Below are positions 1 through 12,136 of a stretch of 64,000 nt of DNA, piece after piece. The stretch comes from Cystobasidium ongulense (lineage: Eukaryota > Basidiomycota > Cystobasidiomycetes > Cystobasidiales > Cystobasidiaceae). Every line of letters begins with the position of its first letter. Within the stretch, counting starts at the first letter, position 1. A program made the translations under genes and the position numbers. The stretch spans positions 248,001 through 312,000 of the forward strand of contig BQUP01000012.1 of NCBI GenBank assembly GCA_022835595.1, written 5' to 3'. The notes below the pieces were generated by a model. It was not told where the DNA came from. It made no database searches and was given only the letters and a program-made list of their open reading frames with translations.

Positions 1-2916
1 ACATCAAGAAGAACTACTTTGTACTTTATTCCTCTTCAACGATCGTCTGATAGTTGCAAAGAGAGAAAGTGCGCAAGGAACCGGACGTTCACTAGCAGGG
101 CTTGATAACATAAACAAATTAGTCAAGGAAATGCAAATGCCTGATCCGGCTTTGTCAAAATCTAAATCACCGAGAAAAGGTAAAGCAAAAAGTATGAGGT
201 ATAGGGGCGAATTTGATCTTGGTGATATAGTCGCGAAAGACGATGATGAGATTGGTGAGCGCTTCCTGCTTGTCCGTGGGATTGATCGTACTTCCGCTGA
301 TGAACGTCACTTTGAAACCTTTTAGGCTTCTCCCTTTTCCTGGAAAGACCGCCGAAAGAGTTCACAGATCGCTGGAATGGTCGTCCAATCCGAAAGTATC
401 AGATACTGAAACCTGAAACGCCATCAGACAAAGCACGCTTCCTCTCGAATATATGGAACTGTATCGCTCTTGCTAAAGGTGGTCGTAATCATTCTAGCGC
501 TCGACTATGGAGTAACGGCACTCTATCGGCCTATTGGAACATTTATGACAAACGGTCCTATCTGTCGGAAGGTAGAAACGCAAAAATCGCCCTACAGCTT
601 GTCGTTGGCGATGAGGCTCCCATGGAACTGCCATTCGGATTCCCTGGTCCCCATGCAGTAGCGACTGCCTACTTTCATTCTGATGGTAGCTGCGAGTGAG
701 TGACGTTACTTTGCCGGCATTTAATCCGAACTCATTATGATTTTCTCTGTCCCAGCTACTGTCTGCGTGTACGAGGAAACAATACAGAACCAACGTATAT
801 CCACACGACGCCAGCTAAGCTAGTGGGAGCCATATTACAGGCCGGTGAGTCTACCCACTTGCTATCTCTTTGCTTGCCATTAACGTACATTCCATTCCAG
901 CGCGGCAACTTCAACTGTACAGCGTACCGCCAAGTGTACCCGGCATTGAAACGAGGCCATTACAAAGAGAAGATTCTCGCATATCATCATCTTCTCGCCC
1001 TATGAGCGCATCATCATCAAGTCGGCCGCGCAGTGTCATCGACTTTATGCGTAGTCCGGGCGGCAGCATTAACAGTAGTCCACGACGAACACTCAGTAAA
1101 GCAAGTAAGACAAGCACCCTTGACAGCCGGCAAGCTGCCTCAATCTTCAGTGGTGAATATGCGTCGACGGCTCAAACGTCGGCTATGTCACAAGACAGTC
1201 ATGGTTCGCCTTACAAGCGACCTATATCTTCGCTATCGCGTCCTCCTTCTTCAGCGCCAAACAGCGCACCTGGCCATCTTCGACAGAACAGCGAAGGATC
1301 ACGGTATTTCCGTGCTACTTCTGCTGAACCACAGCAAACACCTTTCACCGAGCCGGCTAGGCCTCCGTCGAGGACACAGTCTGCAATGGCGCACATCAAA
1401 CACGAAGATACTGAAGATAGCCTCAATTTGAGCACGGATAATGCGTACGATCCGAATGCACTCGCCCGGAGTAGAAGTGATGGCTCGTTATACAAGAGCA
1501 GCTCGTCACAATCGCTCTCTAGGGATAGGAGTGGCACACTATCGAGAAGTATAAGTACCCAGAGTATGCGCATCCAAGAGGAGGAAGAAGATGACGAGGA
1601 GGAGGAAATCTTGCACTGTATGTCGGTTTCTTACACTTTATCAGAAGGGTAGAGAGAGCTGACTTTCCTCTCAAATCCACAGCTGTACATTCACACACAC
1701 CCGAGCGAGCTTTGTCGCCGCCAATGCAGCGACATGGGACCATCAGTCGGCCTATGGGACCCCGGCAGCTTGGTTCAAGGGTGCCAGCTGCCAGTCCACA
1801 GCCTATTCCCATAGCCAGGGCCTCGCATGAGGAGCTACCTTCGCGGACGCCATCTCCGCTTGACGATGATCCGTTTTTACCTTTGTCGCATCGAAAGAAG
1901 CGATATTACGAAAGCGAAATCAACGATGATGATTCTTTCTCCTCCAAACGAGCTTTGCGCGAGCTTCAAGATGGATCGAAAGAGATTTATAGTAAATCTA
2001 CTACGCCGGATCAGAGTGATAGGTATGCCGATAGCGTTGGACGTACAGTAGACGTAAGTTCGCATCCGATGAGACTATTGCGTAACAAGCAAGCTAACTC
2101 TTTATTCACTATAGAAACGAGATCACACATCTCGTGTCAGATCAGCTACAGACTTTGATGGATCAAAGGAATTAAATCGAGCAGGCAGTCTACCTCGTTC
2201 GCCTAATACACGAAGTTTGTATCAGCGAAGCCGTGGAGTTGTGGAGGGAATCTCAGTCAAGCCATCTCCCTTAACAAAGGCCGCTGTAGCATCAAGAACC
2301 AACCGGATCCCTCGAAAGATCCTCGCAGCTGACCTTGTCGACGATGAGAATCTTGAAAACATCACCCCTCTGGATATGGAGGTCGACTTGTTACGAAAGC
2401 AAAGTATACAGGATAGACAGAAGGTAAGCATTAATTCATAAATATGAGTCATATATGCTGTTAGCTGATTGGATTGTACAGTATACCGAGGATACTCAAA
2501 GTCTCCAAAGCAAGATTGAAGCTCTTCAGAAAGCATTACAGACGAGCGAGGCGCAACTAAAAGTTACGGAGAAGAAGCTGAAAGGTGGTCGTGAAGATCA
2601 TGACGCAGAAATGGATGCCTTTATGAATGTATGTCGGGTGTTTACTACTTCTGAGTCAAGAAAAAGCGCGATACTGAGCGTCTTCGTTTCTGCTGTACAG
2701 GAAGCAATCCAGATGGCCAATGAAAGAATAGAAAGGGAGACTGCTGCACGCGATACGAAGATTGCAGCACTGGAAGCTGAAGTAAAGTAAGTACGATTGG
2801 CCCAAAATCGACCTTTCTTACAATGTACTTACTTTGATGCTTTGGCCTGCTCAAATAGGAAACTCAAGAATGAGAATAGGGCGCTCCAAGCGCTTTTGCG
2901 AAAGCATAGAGAGTGA
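1..2916 (+). CDS. C-terminal part of a Dbl-family RhoGEF (PH domain plus disordered tail and coiled coil), 5' partial
   Basis: The frame is already open at base 2 and begins inside a pleckstrin-homology domain; the signature LFLFNDRLIVAKR is typical of the PH domain that follows a DH (RhoGEF) domain. The DH domain should lie left of the window. A 38-base intron at 288-325 restores a continuous PH-like region. After about base 900 the protein is Ser/Pro/Arg-rich and probably disordered. The last exons (about 2480-2910) encode a heptad-rich coiled coil, with stop TGA at 2914-2916. At least eight introns with GT-AG ends are needed. RhoGEFs of this type activate Rho/Cdc42 GTPases in polarity or septation. 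The PH identification is good, but the subfamily (Bud3/Gef-like or other) cannot be decided without the DH domain. Confidence 0.7.
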
Positions 2917-3306
2917 TACGATACCTGGATACCCAACATGGACTATGATGTATCGAATTTGTATGTGTGTTAAGCAGTATCTTGGTCAATTAGATTTATG
3001 TCGTTATTTCGAGATTTCGCTTGTGCAGAGGTTCAGTATATTGGCAATGAGGGGGCAGTACTAAATTCCAGTGCAATATAGTCAACAATTGTATTCGGAG
3101 AGTATGATCCGTATAAGGTTGCCATTGCGCACAGCAAAGCTTTTGGGAGATATATTGGATGGGGCGTTCAACTAATAAGCTTGAAAACGGCCAAGGGTAC
3201 AAGAGACAACTGACAGCGATAAATACCCTGATATCTAGACGGAATAGAGGGGAACAAGGATGTATGCAATAGTGGTAAAGAGGAAAGCCTAGACTAGACA
3301 GTGTCT
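2917..3306. other. Convergent 3' intergenic region
   Basis: These 390 bases lie between two converging genes (RhoGEF and TCTP). I see no conserved frame and no repeat; it most likely holds both 3' untranslated regions. Confidence 0.6.
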
Positions 3307-4008
3307 CTAGACCTTGACTGCCTTTACACCGTCTTTCCAGAAGGTGAGGTAAGGTGTAGTACCATCCTCACGGTAGTTGAGTAGGACGACCATTCCATCG
3401 GGATCCATCGATTCTCCTGTGTAGAACTCGTAATCTTTGAAGTTGGCGACGAGCTTCTTGGCGAATGCCTGAGCGCCCTTCTCGAAAGCCTCGACTCGCT
3501 CTGGGTTGTGCTCTGCTAGGTAGGCCTTGATGGACTTCATGTAACCCTTTAGGTAGGTGAGGTATGACTTCTTGTCGAATTGCGTCGACTGGAGTCGGAA
3601 AGAGTGGACCTGTTTCAAAGGTGCTTTCAGTCAGTCGCTGAAGATCCTTTGGCACAGAAAATCTGTCCTGCGGCGCGGCACACGTGCTGTGCGTGCTGCC
3701 TGAGACGCATGAATGAACGGACAAGCGAGGACTTACAGCGTTGATGACGGAAACAGCACCGTCTGCGAGCTCTTCTTCGGCCTCTTCAGCGGAAGCGTTG
3801 GCGCCTGTTTTAAGTTGTCGCAGTTCAGCATACAGCTTTCGTTTGAGTCCGCCCAATCCTACTGGCCAAACTTACCAATATCGACCTGGCCATCCTTGAT
3901 GGTCAACATCTGGCAGTCGACTTCGTAGACAATGTCGTCGACGAGCTTTGGGTCGTAAGCATCAGAGCATAGCTCGTCGCCGCAGAGAACGTCGTTGAAA
4001 AGTAGCAT
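3307..4008 (-). CDS. TMA19: Translationally controlled tumor protein homolog (TCTP/Tma19)
   Basis: Three exons, 3876-4008, 3737-3804 and 3307-3609, sum to 504 bases and give 167 residues, the usual TCTP length. The N-terminus [18 protein letters not shown] matches the family, in which residues 1-10 are a small conserved strand. The second exon carries the acidic flexible-loop region, and the third the helical hairpin and the C-terminal strand with a [12 protein letters not shown] core. TCTP is an abundant cytosolic protein linked to translation (ribosome and eEF1A/eEF1B binding) and to stress responses. Both introns have GTAAGT-type donors. The start is fixed by homology at the N-terminus. 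Confidence 0.97.
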
Positions 4009-4358
4009 GGTTGGTTGGTTTTAATGTATTGGGAGTGTGAGCTGGCGGGGAGGCGTGCACCGGATTCGAGTGAGCAAAACGGCGAGCAGAACAGCGTCAG
4101 TGTGTGTTCTACGGCGACACTGCTGCCGTGTGATTCGCTGCTACTCACAAGTGGACTCTAGCGGATTGCTGCTGAAATTCAAGAGCAAAGATGCGAGCCT
4201 GGTCGCTTTTCGAAATTGAGAGAGAGTTCTGAAAAATTCTGGCGAGGCGGGCTTCAGGCACGTGGCAAAAAAGGGCAATCTCTTTCCGAAGTACAGGACT
4301 TGTAGCAGCTCACTGATTCGTATTAGCATTTGGAACAAATACTACTCTACGGGTACAG
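4009..4358. promoter_or_regulatory. TCTP upstream region / ITPase 3' region
   Basis: These 350 bases lie between the TCTP start and the ITPase stop, both on the minus strand. They must hold the TCTP promoter. No clear TATA box or coding frame is seen. Confidence 0.45.
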
Positions 4359-5356
4359 CTACTCCAACTTTTCTAAATACTCTCGCAACTTCGACAGTGC
4401 TCTGTATCGATGTGACAATGTGTTCTTTTGCTCGAGCGGCATCTCGGCGTATCTGTATGACCAGAAGAAGGGAATGGTGTTAGAGGTGTACTCTACCAGA
4501 GATCTAGCTTAGATCCACCTACGTCAAGCCAGTTCCCTTGACTTCGAAAACGGGATCCTATTCATATGAAACGGGCGGTGGCGAATTTGTCACTGTGCTT
4601 TCGGCAAAGGAAGCTCTCAAGGCATGCACTTACCCAGCCAAAGTTCTTAGGACCACGCGCATCTACAATGCTTCCCTCTGTCTCGCCTTCGAACAGCAGT
4701 GGCTCTGCATCTGGGCCTGCGCAGTACCCGAACGTACATAATGCAGTAGCTTCCTTGGTTGGGAAGCCGTTCAGCATGGTATTCAATCCTTTCCAATTCG
4801 CCGTAGTCAGCCTGTGGACATTTGATAGGTATTGAACTGAATGGCGAATACCTTCATGGCCTAGCTCTTTTAAAAAGTATTTGATAAAAGGTCCAGGTAG
4901 TCCGTTCATAGCTTTGAAGCACAAGGCAGTATCTTCAGTGATGCATGGACCTTTGAGAGCCTGAGCCGCAGCCTTGACTTTGGCGAGTGCCACTTCCTGC
5001 GTTGTTCCTTGTATCTCTGGTACTGTTAGACATCCTCCATCAGCTACAAGACCCGACGTGATCGAAGGGTGTATGATATGATAGAGCAGCATTTACAGTC
5101 TAGATCTTGAGATTCGACCTCGATGGATGCACCAGAACCGCTCTGGAGGATAGACTTGACCTCCTTGAGCTTGTTCGCATTGCCTGTGGAGCAGAATGTC
5201 GCGTCAGACCTTTGGCAGGCTTCGCAGCCAGCATTGCAGACGATGCCACACCTGTAACGAATACTGTGGTGTACGGCGGGCAAAGCAGTAGTCAGTCCGA
5301 CTTGCATCAGTTGGGCTCGAGGTTCCCGACGTACGGATAGTCTTCTTCGCCGCCAT
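4359..5356 (-). CDS. HAM1: Inosine triphosphate pyrophosphatase (ITPase, HAM1 family)
   Basis: Hydrolyses ITP/dITP/XTP to monophosphates and so cleanses the nucleotide pool. The model has seven exons: 5335-5356, 5252-5263, 5097-5183, 4852-5022, 4634-4788, 4523-4557 and 4359-4452. They total 576 bases and give 191 residues, the normal family length. Visible motifs are [11 protein letters not shown] at the N-terminus (nucleotide-binding loop), DLPEIQGT, the ITEDT acid patch with [13 protein letters not shown], and the C-terminal SHRYRAL box. The second exon is only 12 bases. It supplies the residues LFVT plus the first base of the Gly codon that complete the invariant TGNANK motif, and the frame only closes with it included. 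It shares an upstream region with UTP11 on the other strand. Confidence 0.95.
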
Positions 5357-5733
5357 TGTGCGTATATAATTGATAGAGGGAAAGCAGACAACTGGAAAGC
5401 CGTCTGGCCCAGGCAGTCAAGCAGGTGCAAGTCGCCACTCGGCGCAAATGAGAGCACTCTTTTGACTGAGAATTCTTATGCATGGAGATAGATGGACTGG
5501 TCTCGCTTATCGTATGCTCTTTGCCTGTATCTCTGCTTGACTGACCTCTCGCTAAGCTTGGAGTACATAATGACAATGCAAAAGCCTTGATCAACGCAGG
5601 AAAGACCAGATTTTGGCAAGTCCAGAAAGGTTTACCTCTGCACAACACAATCAAAGTGGGAAGGAGCTGGCACTCATCAAAGAGACACACGGTCGATTCG
5701 AAGCACATCCTCGTCCCTTCATAGCCAGCCAAC
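5357..5733. promoter_or_regulatory. Divergent promoter region of ITPase (-) and UTP11 (+)
   Basis: These 377 bases separate two head-to-head start codons. No ORF with family resemblance is present. Pyrimidine-rich patches occur, but no TATA element stands out. Confidence 0.5.
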
Positions 5734-6870
5734 ATGCGGACTCGTCTAGACCAGCAGAAGCGACAGCATCGCGAGCGAGCGCAGCCTGCAAACCGCGAGA
5801 GATTAGGATTGCTAGAGAAGCATAAAGATTATATCAAACGAGCCAAAGATTATCATTCCAAAGAAGATCGCATTCGTAAACTACGTCAAAAAGCTTCAGA
5901 GAGGAATAAAGATGAATTCTACTTTGGAATGTTAAGTAGTAAAACTAAAAATGGTATTCATATTCAAAGTAGAGGGAATGAAGCTATGCCTGTTGATGTC
6001 GTTAAACTACTCAAGACTCAGGATGCGGGTTATGTTAGGACGCTGGTCTCTACCGAGGAAAAGGTCCGTCCACGTCTTGCTGTCATGTCGTAGAATACAT
6101 TGCAGATTTCTGACGTGCTTTGCACCCCGTCTATCCAGCTCATCCAGCGACTCAGAGACGAGCTGGGAGCGACAGTAGCGTTCGAAAATGATCAGAATGA
6201 GGATGAAATGCTCGACAGCGAAGATGACGACGAGGAGAATGATCTCGGCGAGGGTACTTCGAAGTCTGCGATTCTGTCGCTGCTCGGTAGCAGTGGCACC
6301 AAAGGCAAGAAGACCATCTTTGTTGATACTGCAAAGGAGGGTGAGTTATGCTCTATTAAATGATGCACTATTGGTCGTGTACTGACTTGGACTACCTGCC
6401 TGTGTACGTGCTCGACATTTCTCCAACTCTCAGTGGCGAAATTCAAGCCTCAAAAGTTAGTCAACCAGCTATTCTCCTCTTCCTCCAGCAGTAAAAGCAA
6501 AGGCAAAGGCAAAGCAGTCACAACGGAAGAATCAACCGAAGCAGCAGCAGCCATAAAAGCCGAACGTAAAACCTATCTCTCAGACAAAGCCTCGGAATTA
6601 GCAGCTCGTATAGAAAGATTGAAAATCTTACAAAGAACATATCGAGAAATGCAAGTACAACGTGCAATAATGGGTAAAGGAAGTAAAACTGTAGTTGGAA
6701 ATGGTAAAAAAGGATCTTCAATGAGTGAAGAAGAAAGATTGAATGAAATGGATTTAGATGAATTGGAATTGAGACAATTGAATGGAAATAAAAAGAAAAT
6801 GCCTACTCCTGAACAAGGTATCAGAACTGGTGCTAGAGTTTGGAAGTGGAAGGCTGAGAGACATCGTTAA
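5734..6870 (+). CDS. UTP11: U3 snoRNP-associated protein Utp11
   Basis: Component of the small-subunit processome needed for 18S rRNA maturation in the nucleolus. Exons 5734-6063, 6139-6340 and 6434-6870 give 322 residues with phases that close. The diagnostic N-terminal block RERAQPANRERLGLLEKHKD is followed by KRAKDYHSKEDRIRKLRQKA and DEFYFGML, all hallmark Utp11 sequences. The middle carries an acidic stretch of Asp/Glu, and the C-terminus ends in a basic WKWKAERHR tail. The first few residues (MRTRLDQQKRQH) differ from the usual MSSLRN-type start, so a short upstream exon cannot be excluded. The third exon is unusually A-rich compared with the first two. Confidence 0.95.
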
Positions 6871-7050
6871 AGCTTTGCTGGAAGCATTGTCAGGGGTAGT
6901 GATCTGTTGTTGCTATACTTTCTTTACGTACAATTAGTCGGAAATGCAAGCTGCAAGCATTCCCGCAGACATTGGGTTCTTTTCTAGACTGCTCTGATTG
7001 CTCTTTCACCTATTACAACACCGACAACTTCAAAACGGGCCAATCAAGGA

Positions 7051-8550
7051 CTACAACTTGAAAAGTTCTGGCTTCATCTGGAGCTTGCATAGTCTTGCTA
7101 GCAAGCCTCCAAGCTGGACTACGGTACTGACACCTTCGAGAATTCGCATGTGAGTGAAGCCAATCTCCTGAGAAGCGACTCCAAGTCAGCATTGCGACTT
7201 TCGGGTACTTGGATGGTCCCTATGCGACACCACAGGAGTACAACTCCCACTTACCTTGATAAACTCCAACTTTCTATACTCAGGCATACTCTCATTGTTC
7301 TTGACGACTCTAAAGATAGTACTAACGATATCAACAGCAGAATAACCCTGCGACCAAAGTTCACCTAAAGCTTGCATAGCATTATCAATATCACCTTTTT
7401 CACAGGCTGATATCATTTTATTAATCGTTACTGGATGTGGTAGATCGCAAACCTTGAATACTGCTTCTGCTGAAACGAAACCAAATCCTGAATGTGTAGA
7501 TTGTAGATTATTAATGGCTTGTCTCATATCACCTTCTGCTGTAAAGATAATCGCTGCCAGACCTTCCGAGGAGTATTTCACCTGTTGTACGCTTTAATCA
7601 GACTAGACGCTAGGCACGGCACAGGAGGTTTTTTAATAACTTACTCCTTCTTTCTCGCATATTTCAGTCAGACGCTTAAGGAGTTCTTGATCCGTCAATC
7701 TTCGGTATCGCAGAATAGCACATCTACACGCGTAAACAAAGCTGCGTTAGCAGATGCTACAACGTACGAAGAGGCCAGCACACACGAGACTTACCGACTC
7801 TGAATAGGTTCAATGATCTTACTGCTCTGATTACAAGCTAGTGCGAATCTAGTAGTATTAGAATATATTTCCATAGTTCTTCTCAAAGCCTGTTGAGCAC
7901 CCGAAGTCATCGAATCCGCTTCATCCAGAATGACAATCTTGTGTTTTCCAGGAGGTAAAGTAACTTTTTTCTGTGCAAACATCTTGATTTTGTTTCGTAC
8001 TACATCTATACCTCTCTCATCTGATGCGTTCAGCTCTAGTACTGCTTCTTTGTATGCTGGTCCGAGAAGAGCGCGTGCCAGACAGAGGATGGAGGTCGTC
8101 TTTCCGATACCAGGTGTGCCCTACATCGCAAGAAGCGTATGCATCAGGACTTTGTTTGCTGCAATGATCGTATAACAATGCCCAGACGTACCGAAAGCAC
8201 AATGTGAGGGCAGTTTCCATCTCTTGCAATCACCTTGAGTCTGTCGACGGTCTCTGTATTGCCCACGATGTCTTCCAGCAGGAGCGGCCGGAACTTTTCG
8301 ACCCTACAGCAAGTGTGGAGCAGTGTCAGATGGTGGTTCTACGACCTTGAGTGCTGACAATCCGTGTCCTGGTCGCTCTGCTAGTTGTGCGCTGCCTTGC
8401 TTCTTCTAAGCGCGTGCTGCATGTCGAGATCGCGTTGATTGACCAACACTCGACTCACCATGGCTGGTTGTAGACCATCGTTGGCGCGCCGTTGTTGCCT
8501 TTGGCCCCAAAGGTCATTGGCCCTTCGCCCTTGTCCTCTGCTGTCGCCAT
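7051..8550 (-). CDS. RFC4: Replication factor C small subunit (yeast Rfc4 / human RFC2 type)
   Basis: AAA+ clamp-loader subunit that helps load PCNA onto primer-template junctions. Reading from the ATG at 8548-8550, the first exon encodes a short tail ending YNQPW. It splices to [20 protein letters not shown], then Walker [30 protein letters not shown], Walker [10 protein letters not shown], sensor and IEPIQSRCAILRY (the SRC arginine-finger motif). The C-terminal collar helices end MKPELFKL with stop at 7051-7053. The sequence around [14 protein letters not shown] and [14 protein letters not shown] matches the human RFC2/yeast Rfc4 orthologue group better than Rfc2, Rfc3 or Rfc5. About six short introns are present. 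Confidence 0.95.
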
Positions 8551-10461
8551 GTTTTGCTGTTCTTTGATCAATCACTTGTTCGCTGGCAAAGAAGCAGCCA
8601 CCCCAAAACATCGAGTTCTACAGCCTGTAAAGCTATACATCAAAAAACAGACTGAATGAAGCGACAGGCAAGAAAGCAATAAACACGATATTATTGAGAT
8701 CCAGTGAGGAAAAGCAACGCGGCATCATCTAAAAACTGTTTTATTTCAATTGAGAGGGGGCAAGATAACTGGTCTGTAATAGCAATAGCGAGCGAGGACA
8801 ATATTTGGAAAGGAAAAGGCACAATAGCACTATATGGACAACAGCACGCGTGTACACCGACTGGAAAAAAGCGTCAGAGCATACATAGCGATACCCTTGC
8901 GCCCGCTTAACTCCGGCCTGGTAGGTGCGCGCTTGCGTAGACTGTCTCAGCTCGAAATGCCATCCTTTCGCTGGATGTACGCTGCGTGCAGTGTCCTTCG
9001 CTGCCAACAAAGCAACGGGCGTGTCTGATTCCTTGAAAGTTCAGAAGCAGGCTAGAGGGAATTCGGAGAGGAGTGAGATATATTCCTAGTTTCGGACCGT
9101 GCTTTATTGGTCGTCTTCAATACCGGGATTGTTTGCAGAGGGAGAGCGAGCATTAATCGAGGGAGTGTGATGAAGAACCAGGTATTACATGCATGGGATT
9201 CGAGGTTGACGAGAAAAAAAAGGGAACACCAGTGCCGAAGGTAGAGTGGATGTGAATCATCGGAGGCTGCACGTCAGGAGGGTCCGGTGGAATCGAAAGC
9301 TAGAGGGAGTCCAATGATGAAGCAGGGATAAACAGTCTCTTGCAGTCATGTAACAGCTTGTACCAGTTTTCAGATATAGCTCGAGGGCATTCAATCGAGA
9401 GAGGGTTCGAATCGACTCGACTCTTTTGGCATGCTCTTGAAACCATTTCTGTGCTCCGACTAGCTGATATACAAGTACTTCCGCAGTAAAAATAGATACT
9501 TTCTCTTCCCATCTTTCGTTTCCTGTTTCAAGTCGGACTCCTCTTGGCCGATACTTCCAATGAACGAAATACAATACGAATACAGTGTCATAGGGTCTTG
9601 TCTTGGGGTAAAAGCATATGAGGGGGAGTCGCGGGCTATGAAATATATGCCCTTGTAGATTGAGAATTTGCAGTCTTGGTTTGGAGATAAAGCGTAAGCC
9701 CGGCGAAAAAGGGATCGTATATGATTGTGACAGTTGTAATAATGCGTGATAGCCAGAGAGAAACCAGGCTTAGGATAAAGGAAGAAAACGAGTAACAGTC
9801 TTGACGATGAAAGTTTTGGGTGAAAAAGGGGGGAGGTAGAGAAGACCCAATATCGGCTTGCATGAGGAAAAAACGATAAATCGAAAGTAGCCAATCTTGC
9901 AGACGGAAGAAGGAGGAAATGTATGCATGGCTCGGCGGAAAGAAAAGGCACGAGGGGAAAGGAGAAGAAAAAGAAGCTGAGAGAATAGTGACTTTGTATA
10001 ATAAGTTGCCCCTCTTGTAAAGCTTTTCCTTCACGATTTCCTGGCTCCGTTCTATTCTAAGGAAAAGGAATGCATAACAAATCGGAATATTCTTGCGTTT
10101 TTACAGCGATCGTTTTATTCAGGCGACGATACGGGTGACAGGGCTTGACATTGGTAGAGATCCTTTCTTGGCATTGACGTGTCGAGCGAACCATTGAAGT
10201 GAAAGAAAGAGCTCTTGATCGTATTTGAGGGATTGAATTCAGGGTGAAGGTCTGTGAAAGAGAAAGCGGAAAGGTGGAGTCCATTGGTCACAGCAAGACC
10301 AATTACATCGTTGCGGGCATTAGAGGCGAACGACAAAGGCCAGTGTGACTGGACTGCGGGTAATTCCATCTTCCTATGCTTGCATAATACTCTAACAGGG
10401 CTCCGTCTGATTCATCCGGAAAAAAAAGTTGTGGTGACGCAGATTGCTTGATTTGGTTCGT
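8551..10461. other. Long gene-free interval between RFC4 and casein kinase I
   Basis: About 1.9 kb upstream of RFC4 and downstream of the CK1 gene, both on the minus strand. Several minus-strand frames of 60-160 codons exist at 9257-10369, but none shows a family motif, and their compositions (Ser/Phe/Leu runs from purine-rich plus-strand DNA) look like chance. It probably holds the RFC4 promoter and a long CK1 3' region, or a non-coding transcript. Confidence 0.5.
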
Positions 10462-12136
10462 TTACTGCCATCCCCCCTTGTTGCCATTGGATGCCATTGG
10501 ATCATTATAGGCTTTAGTTTGACTTCTAAGCCTATTTCGAACCACGAAGCATGTGTCAGCCATCACAATACATGCAAACATTTGCTCTCTTGGGGAAGCA
10601 TTATGAAAGACTACCAAAACACTCACATTCGCTCGGATGTCTGTAACGTAGGCTGAGAGCTTGAACCGGGAGTACCGGTAGTTCTCATAGAATCACTTGG
10701 ACCAGCATCGCCGTCGACAATGACTTTTCGTCTAACGTTTCCCTGTCCAGAAGCGTTTAATTGAGCGGTACCTCTTGAACCACTCTGACCTGCACCTTGA
10801 AGACCAGAGACGGGACTACCAGCATAATTTCCATTATTACCATCATAACCAGCACCAGATTGTCTCAATCCAGCAGATAAAGGTTGTTGAAGTGATGAAG
10901 GAAGTCCTTGATTGGCAGAAGATCCAGATTGTTGCTGTTGTTGAGCTTGAGCAGCTGCTTGAGCTTGTGCTTGTGCTTGATGAGCTTGAGCTTGAGCAGC
11001 TTGTTCATCTTGAACTTTCTGTTGAACGCTCCAATCAAAAACATAATCATATTGGAAACCTTCTCTAACAAATAAATCTCTAAATAATTTCCTAAGGTAT
11101 GAGTAATCAGGTTTATCATCAAATCTTAAAGATCTGCAATAATTCAAATAAATAGCAAATTCATTTGGGAATCCTCTGCATAAAACCTCTGTAGGGGTAG
11201 TCATCTTCTTTTCCATGATTCTATCATACTTTTGCTTCTTGGTAGCTGCTTTGAGTCCTTGCCAAGGCAATTGACCTCGAAGGAAGTACATGAGTACATA
11301 TCCCAAAGATTCCATATCATCCCGTCGAGATTGTTCAACACCCAAATGAGTGTTAATAGAAGTATAACGTGCTGTTCCCGTCAAATTCTTGTTCTCGCGA
11401 TAAGGAATATGGAGATGTGTTTTAGGGTCGCGATATTTCTTAGCTAGACCAAAATCGATAACATTGACTTGGTTGCCTCGCTTGCCGATTCCCATGAGGA
11501 AATTGTCTGGCTTGATATCACGGTGGATGAAGTTTCGAGAGTGAATGTACTCGATGCGAGAGACCTAATAGCACATTGATTCCATCAGTGACTGACCTCG
11601 GATATGAAGGGATTTTGAACTCACCAACTGATCAGCAAGCAATAAAACAGTCTTCAAAGAGAAGCGTCTATTGCAAAAGTTGAATAGATCCTCCAATGAA
11701 GGTCCGAGTAGATCAATGACCATAGCGTTATAGTCGCATTCTATACCGTACCATCGGACAAAGGGTACTCCAACCCCTCCAGCGAGTGTCTGCGAGGCAA
11801 CGAGACAAATGTCAGTAAGAACAGGAAGAGATATTGGACGAGATAGAGAATAACGCACCTTGTAAACCTTCGCTTCATACTCCAATTGAGGGTGCTTAGC
11901 CTTGATAGACTCGAGCTTGATAGCGACCTCTTCACCAGAGATGATGTTGACACCGAGGTAGATATCACCTGCAACCATACAAACACCAAGTCAGTACACA
12001 GAACTTAAAACAGTACGCGCAAGGAGGGATCCCTGAAGTACATGGATGAATGATAAATGGTTGAAATCAACGTACCGAAAGATCCAGAACCAATCTTCTT
12101 TCCAATGCGGTATTTACCGCCTACTCTGAGATCCAT
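10462..12136 (-). CDS. Casein kinase I (Hrr25/CK1-delta-like Ser/Thr kinase)
   Basis: Starts [20 protein letters not shown], the CK1 glycine-rich loop. EVAIKLES (catalytic Lys), [13 protein letters not shown] (catalytic loop), [12 protein letters not shown] (DFG) and the CK1-specific [20 protein letters not shown] follow. The kinase domain is about 295 residues. The C-terminal tail is Gln/Ala-rich then Gly/Ser-rich, as in fungal CK1 proteins. CK1 of this class acts in ribosome maturation, DNA damage signalling and vesicle traffic. The large exon can end at a stop at 10623. However, a strong intron (GTGAGT donor, GGCTGAC branch, AATAG acceptor, 10532-10626) would instead add a 70-base last exon ending at 10462; I favour this but less surely. 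Exon 1 ends at 12076. Confidence 0.93.

Noticed and set aside
9396-9420. A GGTTCGAATC string resembling a tRNA T-loop
   Set aside because: The flanking bases do not form a T-stem, and no D-arm, anticodon arm or acceptor stem is found upstream.
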